Assembly: GCA_036397875.1 (NCBI GenBank)
Contig: DASWIC010000296.1
Span: 22,250 to 86,249, forward strand
Direction of reading: 5' to 3'
Source of the DNA: SG8-41 sp036397875
GTDB lineage: Bacteria; Pseudomonadota; Gammaproteobacteria; Burkholderiales; SG8-41
Length of the DNA: 64,000 nt
In this document: positions 35,390 through 44,363 of the stretch, in pieces
Position numbering within the stretch: the stretch's first letter is position 1
How the letters are laid out: the number at the start of each line of letters is the position of its first letter
Made by a program: the position numbers and the translations under genes
The notes under the pieces: model-generated
Told to the model about the DNA's origin: nothing
The model's database searches: none
Seen by the model: the letters and a program-made list of their open reading frames with translations, nothing else

Positions 35390-36094
35390 TCATTCGCCAA
35401 GGTAGGCCTGGCGCACCCGGGGGTTGGTGAGCAGCCGCGATGCGTCGTCGGCGAGCGCGATCAGCCCGCTCTCCATCACGTAGCCGCGGTGGCAGGTCTC
35501 GAGCGCGAGCTTCGCGTTCTGCTCGACCAGCAGGAGCGTTACGCCCTCCGCCGTGATGGTGCGTATCGTCTCGTATATCGTTTGCACAACCAGTGGCGCA
35601 AGCCCCATGCTGGGTTCGTCGAGGAGCAACATGCGCGGCCGGCCCATCAACGCGCGCCCGATCGCCAGCATCTGTTGCTCGCCGCCGGACAGCGTTCCGC
35701 CGGGCTGGCGGCGGCGTTCGGCGAGTCGTGGCAGCATTCCGTAGACGCGGTCGAAATCGGCGAAGATGCCCGCCCGGTCGCGGCGGCTGTAAGCACCCAT
35801 CGCCAGGTTCTCCTCGACCGTGAGCCGCCCGAACACACCGCGCCCCTCGGGCACCAGCGCCAACCCTTGCCGGACGAGCTCGAATGCCGGACGCGCCGTG
35901 ATGTCGATCCCATTATAGTGGATGCGGCCCGCGGCCGGTCTCAGCAGCCCGGCGAGCGCCTTCAAGGTTGTGGTCTTGCCGGCGCCGTTGGCCCCGATCA
36001 GCGTGACGAGCTCGCCGTCAGCGACCTGCAGGTCGATGCCCTTCACGGCGTTGATGCCGCCGTACGAAACCCTGAGTCCGGTTACCTCAAGCAA
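35390..36094 (-). CDS. livF: Branched-chain amino-acid ABC transporter ATP-binding protein LivF
   Basis: One of two cytoplasmic ATPases that power leucine/isoleucine/valine (or related) import. 234 residues: Walker A GANGAGKTT, Q-loop, signature LSGGEQQMLAIGRALMGRP, Walker B MLLLDEPSMGLAP, switch histidine region LLVEQNAKLAL. The family hallmark RVSYGGINAVKGIDLQV begins it. Overlaps livG by 8 bp. Confidence 0.95.
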   Translation of the reverse strand: MLEVTGLRVSYGGINAVKGIDLQVADGELVTLIGANGAGKTTTLKALAGLLRPAAGRIHYNGIDITARPAFELVRQGLALVPEGRGVFGRLTVEENLAMGAYSRRDRAGIFADFDRVYGMLPRLAERRRQPGGTLSGGEQQMLAIGRALMGRPRMLLLDEPSMGLAPLVVQTIYETIRTITAEGVTLLLVEQNAKLALETCHRGYVMESGLIALADDASRLLTNPRVRQAYLGE

Positions 36095-36872
36095 TCTCCC
36101 CTCCCAGGTAGGCCTCGATCACCGCCGGGTCGCGCTGCACGGCGGGGGGCGCGCCTTCCGCGATTTTTCTGCCGTAATCGAGCACGGCCACGCGATCGCA
36201 CAGTCCCATCACGAGCCTGACGTCGTGCTCGATCAGGAGCAGGGTGACGCCGCTCGCGCGGATGCGCTCGAGCAGCCGCGCGAGCTCCGCGCGCTCGGTT
36301 GCGTTCATGCCGGCGGCGGGCTCATCGAGCGCAAGCAGCTTCGGATCCGTCGCCAGGGCGCGCGCGATCTCGAGGCGGCGCTGGTCGCCGTAGGCGAGGC
36401 CGTAGGCGGGTTGCGCGGCGCGCGCCGCGATGCCGACGTAATCGAGCAGCTCAAGGGCGCGGTGAGTGATCTCGCGCTCCTCGGTGCGCGTTGCCGCGCC
36501 GCGCAACACGGCGCCCGGCACGCCGGCGCGGGTGCGCACGTGGCGCCCGACCATCACGTTCTCGAGCGCGCTCATGTTGGCGAAGAGCCGGATGTTCTGG
36601 AAAGTCCGGGCAATGCCGCGCGCCGCGATGCGATACGGCTTCAATCCGGTCAACGGCTCGCCCTCGAAGACGCACTCGCCAGCGTCCGGCGCATGGAGGC
36701 CGGTCAGCACGTTGAAGAGCGTCGTCTTGCCGGCGCCGTTGGGGCCGATCAGCCCGAAGATTTCGCCGCGCGCGACCGTGAGCGAGACTTCGGCGAGCGC
36801 CGAGAGCCCCCCGAATCGCTTGCTGATGGCGCGCGCCTCGAGCAGCGCGGCGCGCACCGTGGACGCGCTCAC
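36087..36872 (-). CDS. livG: Branched-chain amino-acid ABC transporter ATP-binding protein LivG
   Basis: Second ATPase of the Liv transporter, 261 residues, from GTG at 36870-36872 that overlaps the livM stop (GTGA). Walker A GPNGAGKTTLFNVLTG, the LivG-type insert ARTFQNIRLFANMSALENVMVGRH, signature LAYGDQRRLEIARALA, Walker B LLALDEPAAGMN and switch LLIEHDVRLVMGLCDR. The open frame running back to 37922 is a shadow of livM. Confidence 0.95.
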   Translation of the reverse strand: MSASTVRAALLEARAISKRFGGLSALAEVSLTVARGEIFGLIGPNGAGKTTLFNVLTGLHAPDAGECVFEGEPLTGLKPYRIAARGIARTFQNIRLFANMSALENVMVGRHVRTRAGVPGAVLRGAATRTEEREITHRALELLDYVGIAARAAQPAYGLAYGDQRRLEIARALATDPKLLALDEPAAGMNATERAELARLLERIRASGVTLLLIEHDVRLVMGLCDRVAVLDYGRKIAEGAPPAVQRDPAVIEAYLGGEIA

Positions 36873-37945
36873 GCGCGACCCTCGGTAGCGCCGCTGGCGC
36901 CGGTGAGCTCGCGGCGGCGCGTGCTCGACGGCCACAGGCCGGCGGGCCGAAACTGCATCATCAGCACCAGCGCCAGCCCGAACAGCAGCATGCGCAGGTC
37001 GGAGGGGTCGACGTAGACCTCGCCCAGCCAATCCTCCTGCAGTGGGCCGGCGTAGCGCAGTGCCTCGGGCAGCGCGGTGAGCAGCGCGGCCCCGAGCACG
37101 ACGCCGCCGACGTTGCCCATGCCGCCCAGCACCACCATGCACAGCACCATGATGGAATCCAGCAACGTGAAGCTCTCCGGGCTGACGAAGCCCTGGAACG
37201 AGGCGAACAGCCCCCCGGCCACGCCGCCGAAGGTCGCCCCCATGGCGAAGGCGAGCAGCTTCAGGTCGCGGGTATTGATGCCCATCGCCGCGGCCGCGAC
37301 TTCGTCCTCGCGGATCGCGATCCAGGCGCGGCCGATCCGCGAGTCCTCCAGCCGCAGCGAGACGAATATCGCGGCGAGCGCGCAGGCGAGGAACACGAAA
37401 TAATAGCCGTGGACCGGCGCGATCGTGAGCCCGGCCACCGAGTAGGTCTTGTTGAGTGCGATCCCGCCCACGGCGAGCGGGTCGATCAGCGTGATTCCCT
37501 GCGGGCCGTTGGTGATGTTGACCGGGCGGTTGAGGTTGTTGAGCAGGATGCGGATGATCTCGCCGAAGCCGAGGGTCACGATCGCCAGGTAGTCCCCGCG
37601 CAGGCGCAGCGTGGGCGCGCCGAGCAGCACGCCGAACACCGCCGTGACCAACGCGCCCAGCGGCAGCAGCAGGACGAACGACCAGTGGATGTCGAACTGG
37701 GGCGACGCCAGCAGCGCGTAGCAGTAGGCGCCGACCGCGAAGAAGGCGATGTAACCGAGATCGAGCAGGCCCGCAAAGCCGACCACGATGTTGAGTCCCA
37801 GGGCGAGCAGGATGAAGAGCAGCGCGACGTCGACGATCCGCACCCAGGCCCGCCCCAGCACGGCATCGATCGCAAACGGCGCCGCGAGGAGGAGCGCCGC
37901 CGCAAGCAGCCAGATCGCCCACCTGAGGCGCGGGGAGGTCACCAT
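36869..37945 (-). CDS. livM: Branched-chain amino-acid ABC transporter permease LivM
   Basis: Membrane permease subunit with about eight hydrophobic segments. The family motif VGFAGLLDLGYIAFFAVGAYCYALL is present at about 46-70. The EAA-like loop is TLGFGEIIRILLNNL, and NPxTGG-like segments include NGPQGITLIDP. I use the ATG at 37943-37945 (358 residues); a GTG eight codons upstream (37969) is the alternative and lies next to the livH stop. Confidence 0.94.
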   Translation of the reverse strand: MVTSPRLRWAIWLLAAALLLAAPFAIDAVLGRAWVRIVDVALLFILLALGLNIVVGFAGLLDLGYIAFFAVGAYCYALLASPQFDIHWSFVLLLPLGALVTAVFGVLLGAPTLRLRGDYLAIVTLGFGEIIRILLNNLNRPVNITNGPQGITLIDPLAVGGIALNKTYSVAGLTIAPVHGYYFVFLACALAAIFVSLRLEDSRIGRAWIAIREDEVAAAAMGINTRDLKLLAFAMGATFGGVAGGLFASFQGFVSPESFTLLDSIMVLCMVVLGGMGNVGGVVLGAALLTALPEALRYAGPLQEDWLGEVYVDPSDLRMLLFGLALVLMMQFRPAGLWPSSTRRRELTGASGATEGRA

Positions 37946-37961
37946 GCGCCGGCCCTGAGGG

Positions 37962-38885
37962 TCATGCACGGTCGCCCGTGTGCTGGCCCAATATGCCGGT
38001 GGGCCTGAACACCAGCACGAGGATCAGCACGAGGAAGGCGAAGATGTCGCGGTAGTTGCTGCCGAGCACTCCGCCGGTGAGATCGCCGATGTAGCCCGAG
38101 GCGAGGCTCTCGATCACGCCCAGCAGCAGCCCCCCCAGCATGGCGCCGGCGACGTTGCCGATGCCGCCGAGCACCGCGGCGGTAAAGGCCTTCAGCCCGA
38201 GCATGAATCCCATGAAATAGTGGCCGATGCCGTAGTAGAGCACGATCATGACCCCCGCGATCGCGCCGACCGCCGATCCGAGCAGGAAGGTGAAGGCGAT
38301 GACACGATCGATGTTGACGCCCATCAGCCCGGCGATCTCGGCGTTTTGCGCGGTCGCGCGCATCGCGCGGCCCAATCGGCTTGCCTTGATAAACCAGAGC
38401 AGGCCCGCCATCACCGCGCACGCGAGCACGAAGATGAAGGCCTGGAGCTCGGTGAATTGCGCGCCCCCCAAGGCCACCGTGCCGGGCTTGACGAGTTCGG
38501 GCATGGAGAGGTACTGCTTGCCCCAGACGAGCGCTGCGGAGTACTGCAGCAGGATCGAGACGCCGATCGCCGTGATCAGCGGCGCAAGCCGTGGCGCGCG
38601 CCGCAGCGGGCGGTAGGCGGCGCGTTCGATGGTGACACCGAGCGTGACGCAGACCAGCGTCGCCGTCAGCGCCGCGACGAGCAGCACCGCCGGGCCGGGG
38701 AGGACGCTCCCGGCGAGCGCCTGCGCGACCGAGAGCGCGACCAGCGCGCCGATCATGACAATGTCGCCGTGCGCGAAGTTGATGAGGCCGAGTATGCCGT
38801 AGACCATGGTGTAGCCGAGCGCGACCAGCGCGTAGATGCTGCCCAGCACCAGGCCGTTCACGATCTGCTGGAGAAAGATGTCCAT
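37962..38885 (-). CDS. livH: Branched-chain amino-acid ABC transporter permease LivH
   Basis: Partner permease of LivM, 307 residues with about eight transmembrane helices. Typical beginning MDIFLQQIVNGLVLGSIYALVALGYTMVYGILGLINFAHGD and the motif MRATAQNAEIAGLMGVN (cytoplasmic coupling loop), then GLKAFTAAVLGGIGNVAGAMLGG. Upstream is livK with a 90-bp gap. Confidence 0.95.
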   Translation of the reverse strand: MDIFLQQIVNGLVLGSIYALVALGYTMVYGILGLINFAHGDIVMIGALVALSVAQALAGSVLPGPAVLLVAALTATLVCVTLGVTIERAAYRPLRRAPRLAPLITAIGVSILLQYSAALVWGKQYLSMPELVKPGTVALGGAQFTELQAFIFVLACAVMAGLLWFIKASRLGRAMRATAQNAEIAGLMGVNIDRVIAFTFLLGSAVGAIAGVMIVLYYGIGHYFMGFMLGLKAFTAAVLGGIGNVAGAMLGGLLLGVIESLASGYIGDLTGGVLGSNYRDIFAFLVLILVLVFRPTGILGQHTGDRA

Positions 38886-38975
38886 AGTCGGGCGAGTCAG
38901 CGCGAAAACGGCACCGCGAGGGTGCCGTTCTTTGCCTTCCCGTGAATCACGCGGGCCGCCGGATCCCGGGGCGCG

Positions 38976-40154
38976 TTACGTCGACTTTTTCATCGGGGGC
39001 CGCGTGGGCTTCTCCGCGCCGGGAATCACGGTCTCGAGCGGCTCCCACTTGCCGCCCTTCACGACGTAGATGGTAATGGGGCCGTCTTTCAAGTCGCCCT
39101 TCTCGTCGAAGGCGATCGGCCCGATCACGCCCTGGTAGCGGGTCTTGCCGAGCTCCGGCAGGAACTTCGCGGGTTCGGTCGATCCGGCGCGCTTCATGGC
39201 GTCGACGAACACCATCACCGCGTCGTAGCCCATCGGAGCGAACAACTCGACTTCGGCCTTGAACTTGGCCCGGTACTTGGCCATGAACGCGTTGCCGCCG
39301 GGCATCTGCTCCTTGGGCAGGCCCGGAATCGAGGCCATGACGCCCTCCGCGGCGGCCCCGGCGAGCTTGATGAAATTGGGCGTCTGCATGCCATCCCCGC
39401 CGATGAAGCGGGCCTGGATACCGAGTTCGGCCAACTGCTTCACCATCGGCCCGGCCTGCGGGTCGATGCCGCCGAACATGACGAGATCGGGCCGGCGTCC
39501 CTTGATCTTGGTGAGGATCGCCATGAAATCGGTGTCCTTGTCGGTGGTGTGCTCGCGCGCGACGATGCGCGCGCCGCGCGCCTTGACGGTGGCCGAGAAC
39601 GCGTCGGCGAGGCCTTGGCCGTAGGCCGTGCTGTCGTCAACCACCGCGATGCTCTTCGCCTTGAGCTTCTCGATCGCGAACCGGCCGAGCGTCGGCCCCT
39701 GCTGGTCGTCGTGCGCGACGACCCGGAACGTGGTCTTGAAGCCCTGTTGCGTGTACTTGGGATTGGTCGAGGACGGGGAGATCTGGGGGATGCCGGCGTC
39801 GGAGTAAATCCGCGAGGCCGGGATCGAGGCGCCCGAGTTGAAGTGGCCGACGACCGCCACCACCTTCGCGTCGGCCAGTTTCTGCGCGACAGTGGTGGCC
39901 TTGGTCGGGTTCGCCTCATCGTCCTCGGCAATGAGCCGGAACGTCACTTTCCTGCCGCCGATTTCCGTGCCAACGGCATTGAGGTCTTCGATCGCGAGCT
40001 GCACGCCGTTGCGGATGTCGATGCCGATGTGCGCCTGCGACCCCGTCAGCGGCGACGCGGAGCCGATCTTGACCGCGGAATCGTCTCGGGCGCAGCTCGC
40101 GGCGAGGGCGGCGGCCAGGACCAAAGCGATGCTTCGAAACGGCCTCGGATTCAT
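38976..40154 (-). CDS. livK: Branched-chain amino-acid-binding lipoprotein (LivK/LivJ type)
   Basis: Periplasmic type I solute-binding protein for the Liv transporter. 392 residues from ATG 40154; the signal peptide ends in lipobox AAS-C21, so it is predicted to be membrane-anchored, less usual in E. coli but common elsewhere. The mature part begins VKIGSASPLTGSQAHIGIDIRNG and contains the two periplasmic-binding lobes (SSTNPKYTQQGFKTTFRVVAHDDQQGP). It is the first gene of livKHMGF. Ligand specificity within the amino-acid/amide family cannot be fixed by eye. Confidence 0.94.
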   Translation of the reverse strand: MNPRPFRSIALVLAAALAASCARDDSAVKIGSASPLTGSQAHIGIDIRNGVQLAIEDLNAVGTEIGGRKVTFRLIAEDDEANPTKATTVAQKLADAKVVAVVGHFNSGASIPASRIYSDAGIPQISPSSTNPKYTQQGFKTTFRVVAHDDQQGPTLGRFAIEKLKAKSIAVVDDSTAYGQGLADAFSATVKARGARIVAREHTTDKDTDFMAILTKIKGRRPDLVMFGGIDPQAGPMVKQLAELGIQARFIGGDGMQTPNFIKLAGAAAEGVMASIPGLPKEQMPGGNAFMAKYRAKFKAEVELFAPMGYDAVMVFVDAMKRAGSTEPAKFLPELGKTRYQGVIGPIAFDEKGDLKDGPITIYVVKGGKWEPLETVIPGAEKPTRPPMKKST

Positions 40155-40229
40155 GCGGGTACCTAGCGGTAAATGGTTGTTGCTACTAGGGAAATTATTA
40201 TCCTCAGGGGCTCCAGCATTGTCAATCGA

Positions 40230-40249
40230 GGAGGCGGCCTGCCGCCTCC
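40230..40249. repeat. Perfect GC-rich hairpin downstream of the cytochrome c gene
   Basis: GGAGGCGG/CCGCCTCC with a 4-nt loop, 8 bp past the cytochrome c stop on the minus strand. It may stabilise or end that transcript before livK, but there is no T-run. Confidence 0.45.
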
Positions 40250-40257
40250 ATTGCAGC

Positions 40258-40584
40258 TTATTTGAGCGACAGTATCCACTGCACGATGGCCCGGATATCC
40301 GCATCCTTGACGTGCGCGTTGGGCGGCATCGGGATGTCGCCCCACGCGCCCTTGCCGCCCGCCTTCACCTTCTGAGCCAGGTTTGCTGCGGCGCCTTTGT
40401 CCGTGCGGTAGCGCTTGGCGATCTCCTGGTAGCTCGGCCCCACCAGCTTTTTGTCCACCGTGTGGCAGGCGAGGCAGCCGCTCGACTTCGCGAGCGCTTC
40501 GGCGGCCTTGGCATCGGCGGCATGAGCGCCCGCGGCAAGCGTGACCGACGCGGCGGCGGCGAGCAGAGTCATGGCGAATTTCAT
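40258..40584 (-). CDS. Small class I cytochrome c (c551/c552 type)
   Basis: Soluble periplasmic monoheme electron carrier. 108 residues with a signal peptide (1-22, ending GAHAA), heme motif CLACH (about 37-41), and the distal methionine in IPMPPNAHVKDADIRAIVQWILSL, the c551/c8 signature. Possible partners are terminal oxidases or a nitrite reductase, none of which is in this window. Monocistronic between YyaL and livK. Confidence 0.93.
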   Translation of the reverse strand: MKFAMTLLAAAASVTLAAGAHAADAKAAEALAKSSGCLACHTVDKKLVGPSYQEIAKRYRTDKGAAANLAQKVKAGGKGAWGDIPMPPNAHVKDADIRAIVQWILSLK

Positions 40585-40703
40585 ACCGGGTCTCCGGGCG
40601 GGTGTAGGTTCACGTCAAAAAACCCGCGCATTCTAGTGCCGTTCCAGCCGGTTTAACAAGCACGATAACGTCGTCTGCCAGCGGTCGCGGATGCCCGATG
40701 CGC

Positions 40704-42755
40704 TCAGGCCGCGCTGGCGGGCAGGGACAGGACGCGCTCCAGTTCGGCGAGATCGCTGATCGCCGGCAGGCAGGTCATGCCGCGGCACACCCAGGCATTG
40801 ACACCGCCGGCCGAAGCGGCTTTGTCGAGGACCGGCGGCAGCCCCGCCCGGCCTGCCGGTATGGCGATGACGAGGGTATCGGGCCGGTAGCGCGCGGCGA
40901 GCGCGCGTTGCCACTGCTCCAGCGCGCCGGCTTCGCCGCGCAGGATGATGAGCTGGGGCGGGACGAGGTGCTCGTCGAGCGCCGTCGCGAGGCTCACAAA
41001 AGCGCTCGGCTGGCGCTCGAGCGCGGCATAAAAGAGCTGCAACGCGCGCTCCGCCGCGTCCAGGTAGCGGGGCTCGCCGACGAGGTGCCCGAGCCGCTGC
41101 AGGGCGAGCGCCGCGACGCCGTTGCCGGCCGGCGTCGCGTTGTCGTGGCCCGGCTTGGCGCGGTGGATGAGCTGCTCGTGGTCGTGGGAGACGAAAAAGA
41201 AGCCGCCCGCGACAGGATCCTCGAACTGCTCGAGCAGGCGTTCCGCCAGCTCGCGCGCAAACTGCAAATCGTCCTCCCTGAACTCGCATTGCATGATTTC
41301 GAGCAGCGCATCGAGCAGGAAGGCGTGGTCGTCGAGATAGGCGTTCAGGTGCGGGATGCCATCCTTGTAGGTGGCGCAAAGACGCCCGCCGCGCCACATC
41401 GTCGCCCGGATGAATTCCAGCGCCTGCCGGGCGGAGGCCAGCCACGCCGCCTCGCCGAACACGCGGGCGGCGCGCGCGAGGCCCCGCACCATCATCGCGT
41501 TCCAGCTCGTGAGCACCTTGTCGTCCCGTCCCGGGCGCACGCGCTGCTCGCGCGCGGCGAGAAGCTTCCTGCGCGCGGACTCGAGCCGTGTCTCGCATTC
41601 CGCTACCGGTCGATCGAGCCTCCGCGCGATGACATCGAGCGGCTTCATCACCCGCAGGTGCCACGCGCGTCCCTCGAAATTAGGCGCGCCGTCGAGCCCG
41701 TAGTGGGGCTCGACCACGGCGTACTCCTCGGGCGTGAGGTGGCTTTTCACCTCGTGCGGCGTCCACACGTAGTACTTGCCTTCTTCGTGCTCGGAATCGG
41801 CATCGAGCGAGGAGTAGTAGCCGCCCTCGGGCGACTGCATCTCGCGCATGACCCAACCCGCGATCCCGTGCGCCGCTTGCTGGAGGAGCGGCTGCCGCGT
41901 GACGAGCCACGCGTCGCTGTAGAGCGCAACCAGCGCTGCATTGTCGTAGAGCATTTTCTCGAAGTGCGGAATGCTCCAGTACGGATCGACGCTGTAGCGG
42001 CAGAAGCCGCCTCCCAGCTGGTCGTGGATGCCGCCCTCGGCCATCTTCACGAGCGTGAGGTGCGCGATCGAGAGGCTCAGCTCGCCGCCGTCGAGCGCGT
42101 GGCGCCGCAGGCAGAAGGCGAGCTCGAAGGGGTGCGGGAACTTCGGCGCCTGGCCGATGCCGCCGTGCACGTCGTCGAATACTTGCGCGAATTCGCGCAC
42201 CGCGGCGTCGAGCGGCGAGCGCTTGAACTCCGGCGCGCCCGCGGGCGCAGGCAACGTGCGGGCGAGCGCATCGAGCAGCGCCGCGTTCTGCCGCGCGATC
42301 TCCGCGCGCTTGTCGCGGTACGCTTCCGCGACGCGCGGCAGCAAGTCGAGAAAACCGGCCATGCCGTGACGGGCGCGCTTGGGGAAATAGGTGCCGCCAA
42401 AAAACGGCGTGCCGTCGGGCATGAGGAAGAGCGTGAGCGGCCAGCCGCCGCTGCGTTGCGTCAGCATCGCATGCGCGGTCTGGTAGATCTGGTCGAGATC
42501 CGGCCGCTCCTCCCGGTCGACCTTGATGTTGATGAAGTGGCGGTTCATCTCGGCCGCGACCTCCGGGTCCTCGAACGACTCGTGCGCCATCACATGGCAC
42601 CAGTGGCAGGCCGAGTAGCCGATCGACAGCAGGATCGGCTTGTCTTGACCGCGCGCCGCCGCGAGCGCCTCCTCGCTCCACGGATACCAGTCAACCGGGT
42701 TGTCCGCGTGCTGCTGGAGATAAGGGGAAGTCTGGTTGGCGAGGCGGTTGGGCAT
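40704..42755 (-). CDS. Thioredoxin-domain protein of the YyaL/DUF255 family
   Basis: 683-residue cytoplasmic protein. An N-terminal thioredoxin-like domain (NRLANQTSPYLQQHADNPVDW, then active-site-like SACHWCHVMAHESFED at about 47-62) is fused to an (α/α)6 glycosidase/epimerase-like barrel (about 200-680; KFPHPF, GGFCRYSVDPYWSIPHFEKMLYDNA, SLDADSEHEEGKYYVW). Related to SPATA20. The biochemical role of this widespread family is not established; both CxxC cysteines are present. Confidence 0.92.
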   Translation of the reverse strand: MPNRLANQTSPYLQQHADNPVDWYPWSEEALAAARGQDKPILLSIGYSACHWCHVMAHESFEDPEVAAEMNRHFINIKVDREERPDLDQIYQTAHAMLTQRSGGWPLTLFLMPDGTPFFGGTYFPKRARHGMAGFLDLLPRVAEAYRDKRAEIARQNAALLDALARTLPAPAGAPEFKRSPLDAAVREFAQVFDDVHGGIGQAPKFPHPFELAFCLRRHALDGGELSLSIAHLTLVKMAEGGIHDQLGGGFCRYSVDPYWSIPHFEKMLYDNAALVALYSDAWLVTRQPLLQQAAHGIAGWVMREMQSPEGGYYSSLDADSEHEEGKYYVWTPHEVKSHLTPEEYAVVEPHYGLDGAPNFEGRAWHLRVMKPLDVIARRLDRPVAECETRLESARRKLLAAREQRVRPGRDDKVLTSWNAMMVRGLARAARVFGEAAWLASARQALEFIRATMWRGGRLCATYKDGIPHLNAYLDDHAFLLDALLEIMQCEFREDDLQFARELAERLLEQFEDPVAGGFFFVSHDHEQLIHRAKPGHDNATPAGNGVAALALQRLGHLVGEPRYLDAAERALQLFYAALERQPSAFVSLATALDEHLVPPQLIILRGEAGALEQWQRALAARYRPDTLVIAIPAGRAGLPPVLDKAASAGGVNAWVCRGMTCLPAISDLAELERVLSLPASAA

Positions 42756-42820
42756 GGCGAGCGGCAGTGCCGGTCCATTGTGTCACGACCCGCCCGGGCC
42801 GCGCATCGTGCCGGCGCGCT

Positions 42821-43768
42821 TCAGCGTGCCTCGACTATGGCTTGCAGCGTGGCCTGGTAGTGAGCGCGCCGCGGGCCGCCGAGGCTGACCGCGCGTCGTG
42901 CCGCAACCAGCGCTTCATCGCGCTGCCGGAGCTCGAGCAGAGACTGCGCGAGATTGTTCCAGGCATCGGCCGCCTGGGGGTGGAGGCGCGTCGCCTCGCG
43001 GTAGGCCGCTTCAGCGCCCGGTAGATCGCGCAGCGCGTAGGCGGCATTCCCCTGCCCGATCCGTGCCGCCAGGCTGCCCGGCCAGCGTTCCAGTGCCGTC
43101 GTGTAGGCGCGGCGCGCGGCGGCGGGCGCGACACGCTCCAGCGCCGCGACCGCAACCACGTATTGATCTTCGCTCGCCGTTGTCGGCAGCCGCTCCGGCC
43201 CGAGCGCCAGCATGGCCCAGTGCTCGCCGCGCGCCCAGGTGCGCTCGAAGGTGGCGAGTGTCATGACCAGGCGCCGTGTCGTGGCGGAGCGCAGGATGAT
43301 TTCCTCGCGCCGCAGGTCGTAGCCGATGACCACGGCGTAATGCCAGAGCGGCGCAAATCCGAGCGCGAGGTTCTGGAGCACGATCACTGGAGCACCGTCG
43401 GTCACCTCAAGCAGCACATCCTCGAGCCGAGGCGCCAGGCGGTAGGCGACCCGCCCGTGGCGGCGGGCGGCCGCCAGCATCTCCGCCTGCAGCGAGCCCT
43501 CACGGCCGGGCAGGTAGACCTGGGGGGCGAGGGCCTCGGGCGTCGTTGCCGAGCCGGCGTGCGTGAGCACCGTGGCAAGCGCAGCGGGGCCGCATTGATA
43601 GTCTTCCTGGGGAAAGAACGGAACGCTGGCGAGCTCGACGCGCGCGGGCAATACGGCAGATGATGATGCGCGGATCGCGGCAACCTGCGGGGTCGCGCAG
43701 GCGGCAAGTCCCGTGAGCATGGCGCACAGCAAAACTCCCGCGCTGGCGGGGGCTGCATACCGGAACAT
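42821..43768 (-). CDS. C39-like cysteine peptidase with TPR repeats (PA2778 family)
   Basis: Predicted lipoprotein (lipobox LAAC24) of 315 residues. The peptidase half has VPFFPQEDYQCGPAAL with catalytic Cys at C59 and His at H143 in PLWHYAVVIGYD. The C-terminal half (about 200-310) has tetratricopeptide-like repeats (AAYREATRLHPQAADAWNNLAQSLLELRQRDEALVAARRA). Starts 5 bp after the PA2779-type gene. The pair recurs across proteobacteria; the substrate is unknown. A longer frame to 44116 merely shadows the neighbour. Confidence 0.9.
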   Translation of the reverse strand: MFRYAAPASAGVLLCAMLTGLAACATPQVAAIRASSSAVLPARVELASVPFFPQEDYQCGPAALATVLTHAGSATTPEALAPQVYLPGREGSLQAEMLAAARRHGRVAYRLAPRLEDVLLEVTDGAPVIVLQNLALGFAPLWHYAVVIGYDLRREEIILRSATTRRLVMTLATFERTWARGEHWAMLALGPERLPTTASEDQYVVAVAALERVAPAAARRAYTTALERWPGSLAARIGQGNAAYALRDLPGAEAAYREATRLHPQAADAWNNLAQSLLELRQRDEALVAARRAVSLGGPRRAHYQATLQAIVEAR

Positions 43769-43773
43769 CGAGG

Positions 43774-44157
43774 CTATTTCTGCGCCGGCCTGGTGAACGG
43801 GAATATCTTCGTGTAGCCCATGATGTCGGTGAAGAGCAGGACGAGGAAAACGATCAGCGCGACGGTCAGGACATCGGTGCCGCCGGCGGGCAGCTGATCC
43901 AGGCGGCCCGTCAGCGCAGCGACCTCCTCGTCGCTCAGCGCGTCCACGCGGGCGAGCGCCGCGCCGGGCTCGACTCCGAGCGATTCCAGCTCCGCCCGCA
44001 CCTCGGCGCGCTCCAGAAAGCCTTTCACTTGATCGCGCTTGAGGCCGGCGTGGACCTCCTCGGTCGACACGATGCCGGCGAACGACGGCGGCGGCAAACC
44101 CCAGCCGAGGGTGCAAACGACGAGTGCGCGCGCGATGCTTCGGTTAAAGGCGTTCAT
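43774..44157 (-). CDS. PA2779-family membrane protein
   Basis: A 127-residue protein with an N-terminal signal or membrane helix (ALVVCTLGWGLPPPSFA, about 11-27), an acidic helical middle (HAGLKRDQVKGFLERAEVRAELESLGVEPGAALARVDALSDEEVAAL) and a C-terminal transmembrane helix (VLTVALIVFLVLLFTDIMGYT, about 95-115). This layout and the neighbouring PA2778-type peptidase identify it. AGGAGGT lies 5 bp upstream of the ATG. The function is not known; it may be the substrate or membrane partner of the peptidase. Confidence 0.88.
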   Translation of the reverse strand: MNAFNRSIARALVVCTLGWGLPPPSFAGIVSTEEVHAGLKRDQVKGFLERAEVRAELESLGVEPGAALARVDALSDEEVAALTGRLDQLPAGGTDVLTVALIVFLVLLFTDIMGYTKIFPFTRPAQK

Positions 44158-44199
44158 GGCGACCTCCTATGAGTTGGAAGCGACACGCCATTATCGGTT

Positions 44200-44244
44200 C
44201 CCGGCGAGCGCCAGCGCCAGCGACAAGTTGACGCTGTCGCCGGG
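44200..44244. repeat. Long imperfect inverted repeat between ilvD and the PA2779-type gene
   Basis: CCCGGCGA (44200-44207) pairs with TCGCCGGG (44237-44244), with an inner CAGCG/CGCTG pair. The surrounding 206-bp gap (44158-44363) has no convincing gene. The stem could mark the end of the ilvD transcript, but lacks a T-run. Confidence 0.4.
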
Positions 44245-44363
44245 TAGCGACAGCGCGCGCGCTCAATTGCGGCGCCGGGCGGTTTCGGGAGCGGCGAATC
44301 CTTCGAGCTTCTGCAGGTGACCGATCAATACGTCGCGCAAGGACTCATGTGGCGGGCGCGCGA

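Noticed and set aside
40698..42860. 720-codon plus-strand open frame
   Set aside because: Shadow of the YyaL-type gene on the other strand; composition typical of antisense reading and no recognisable domain.
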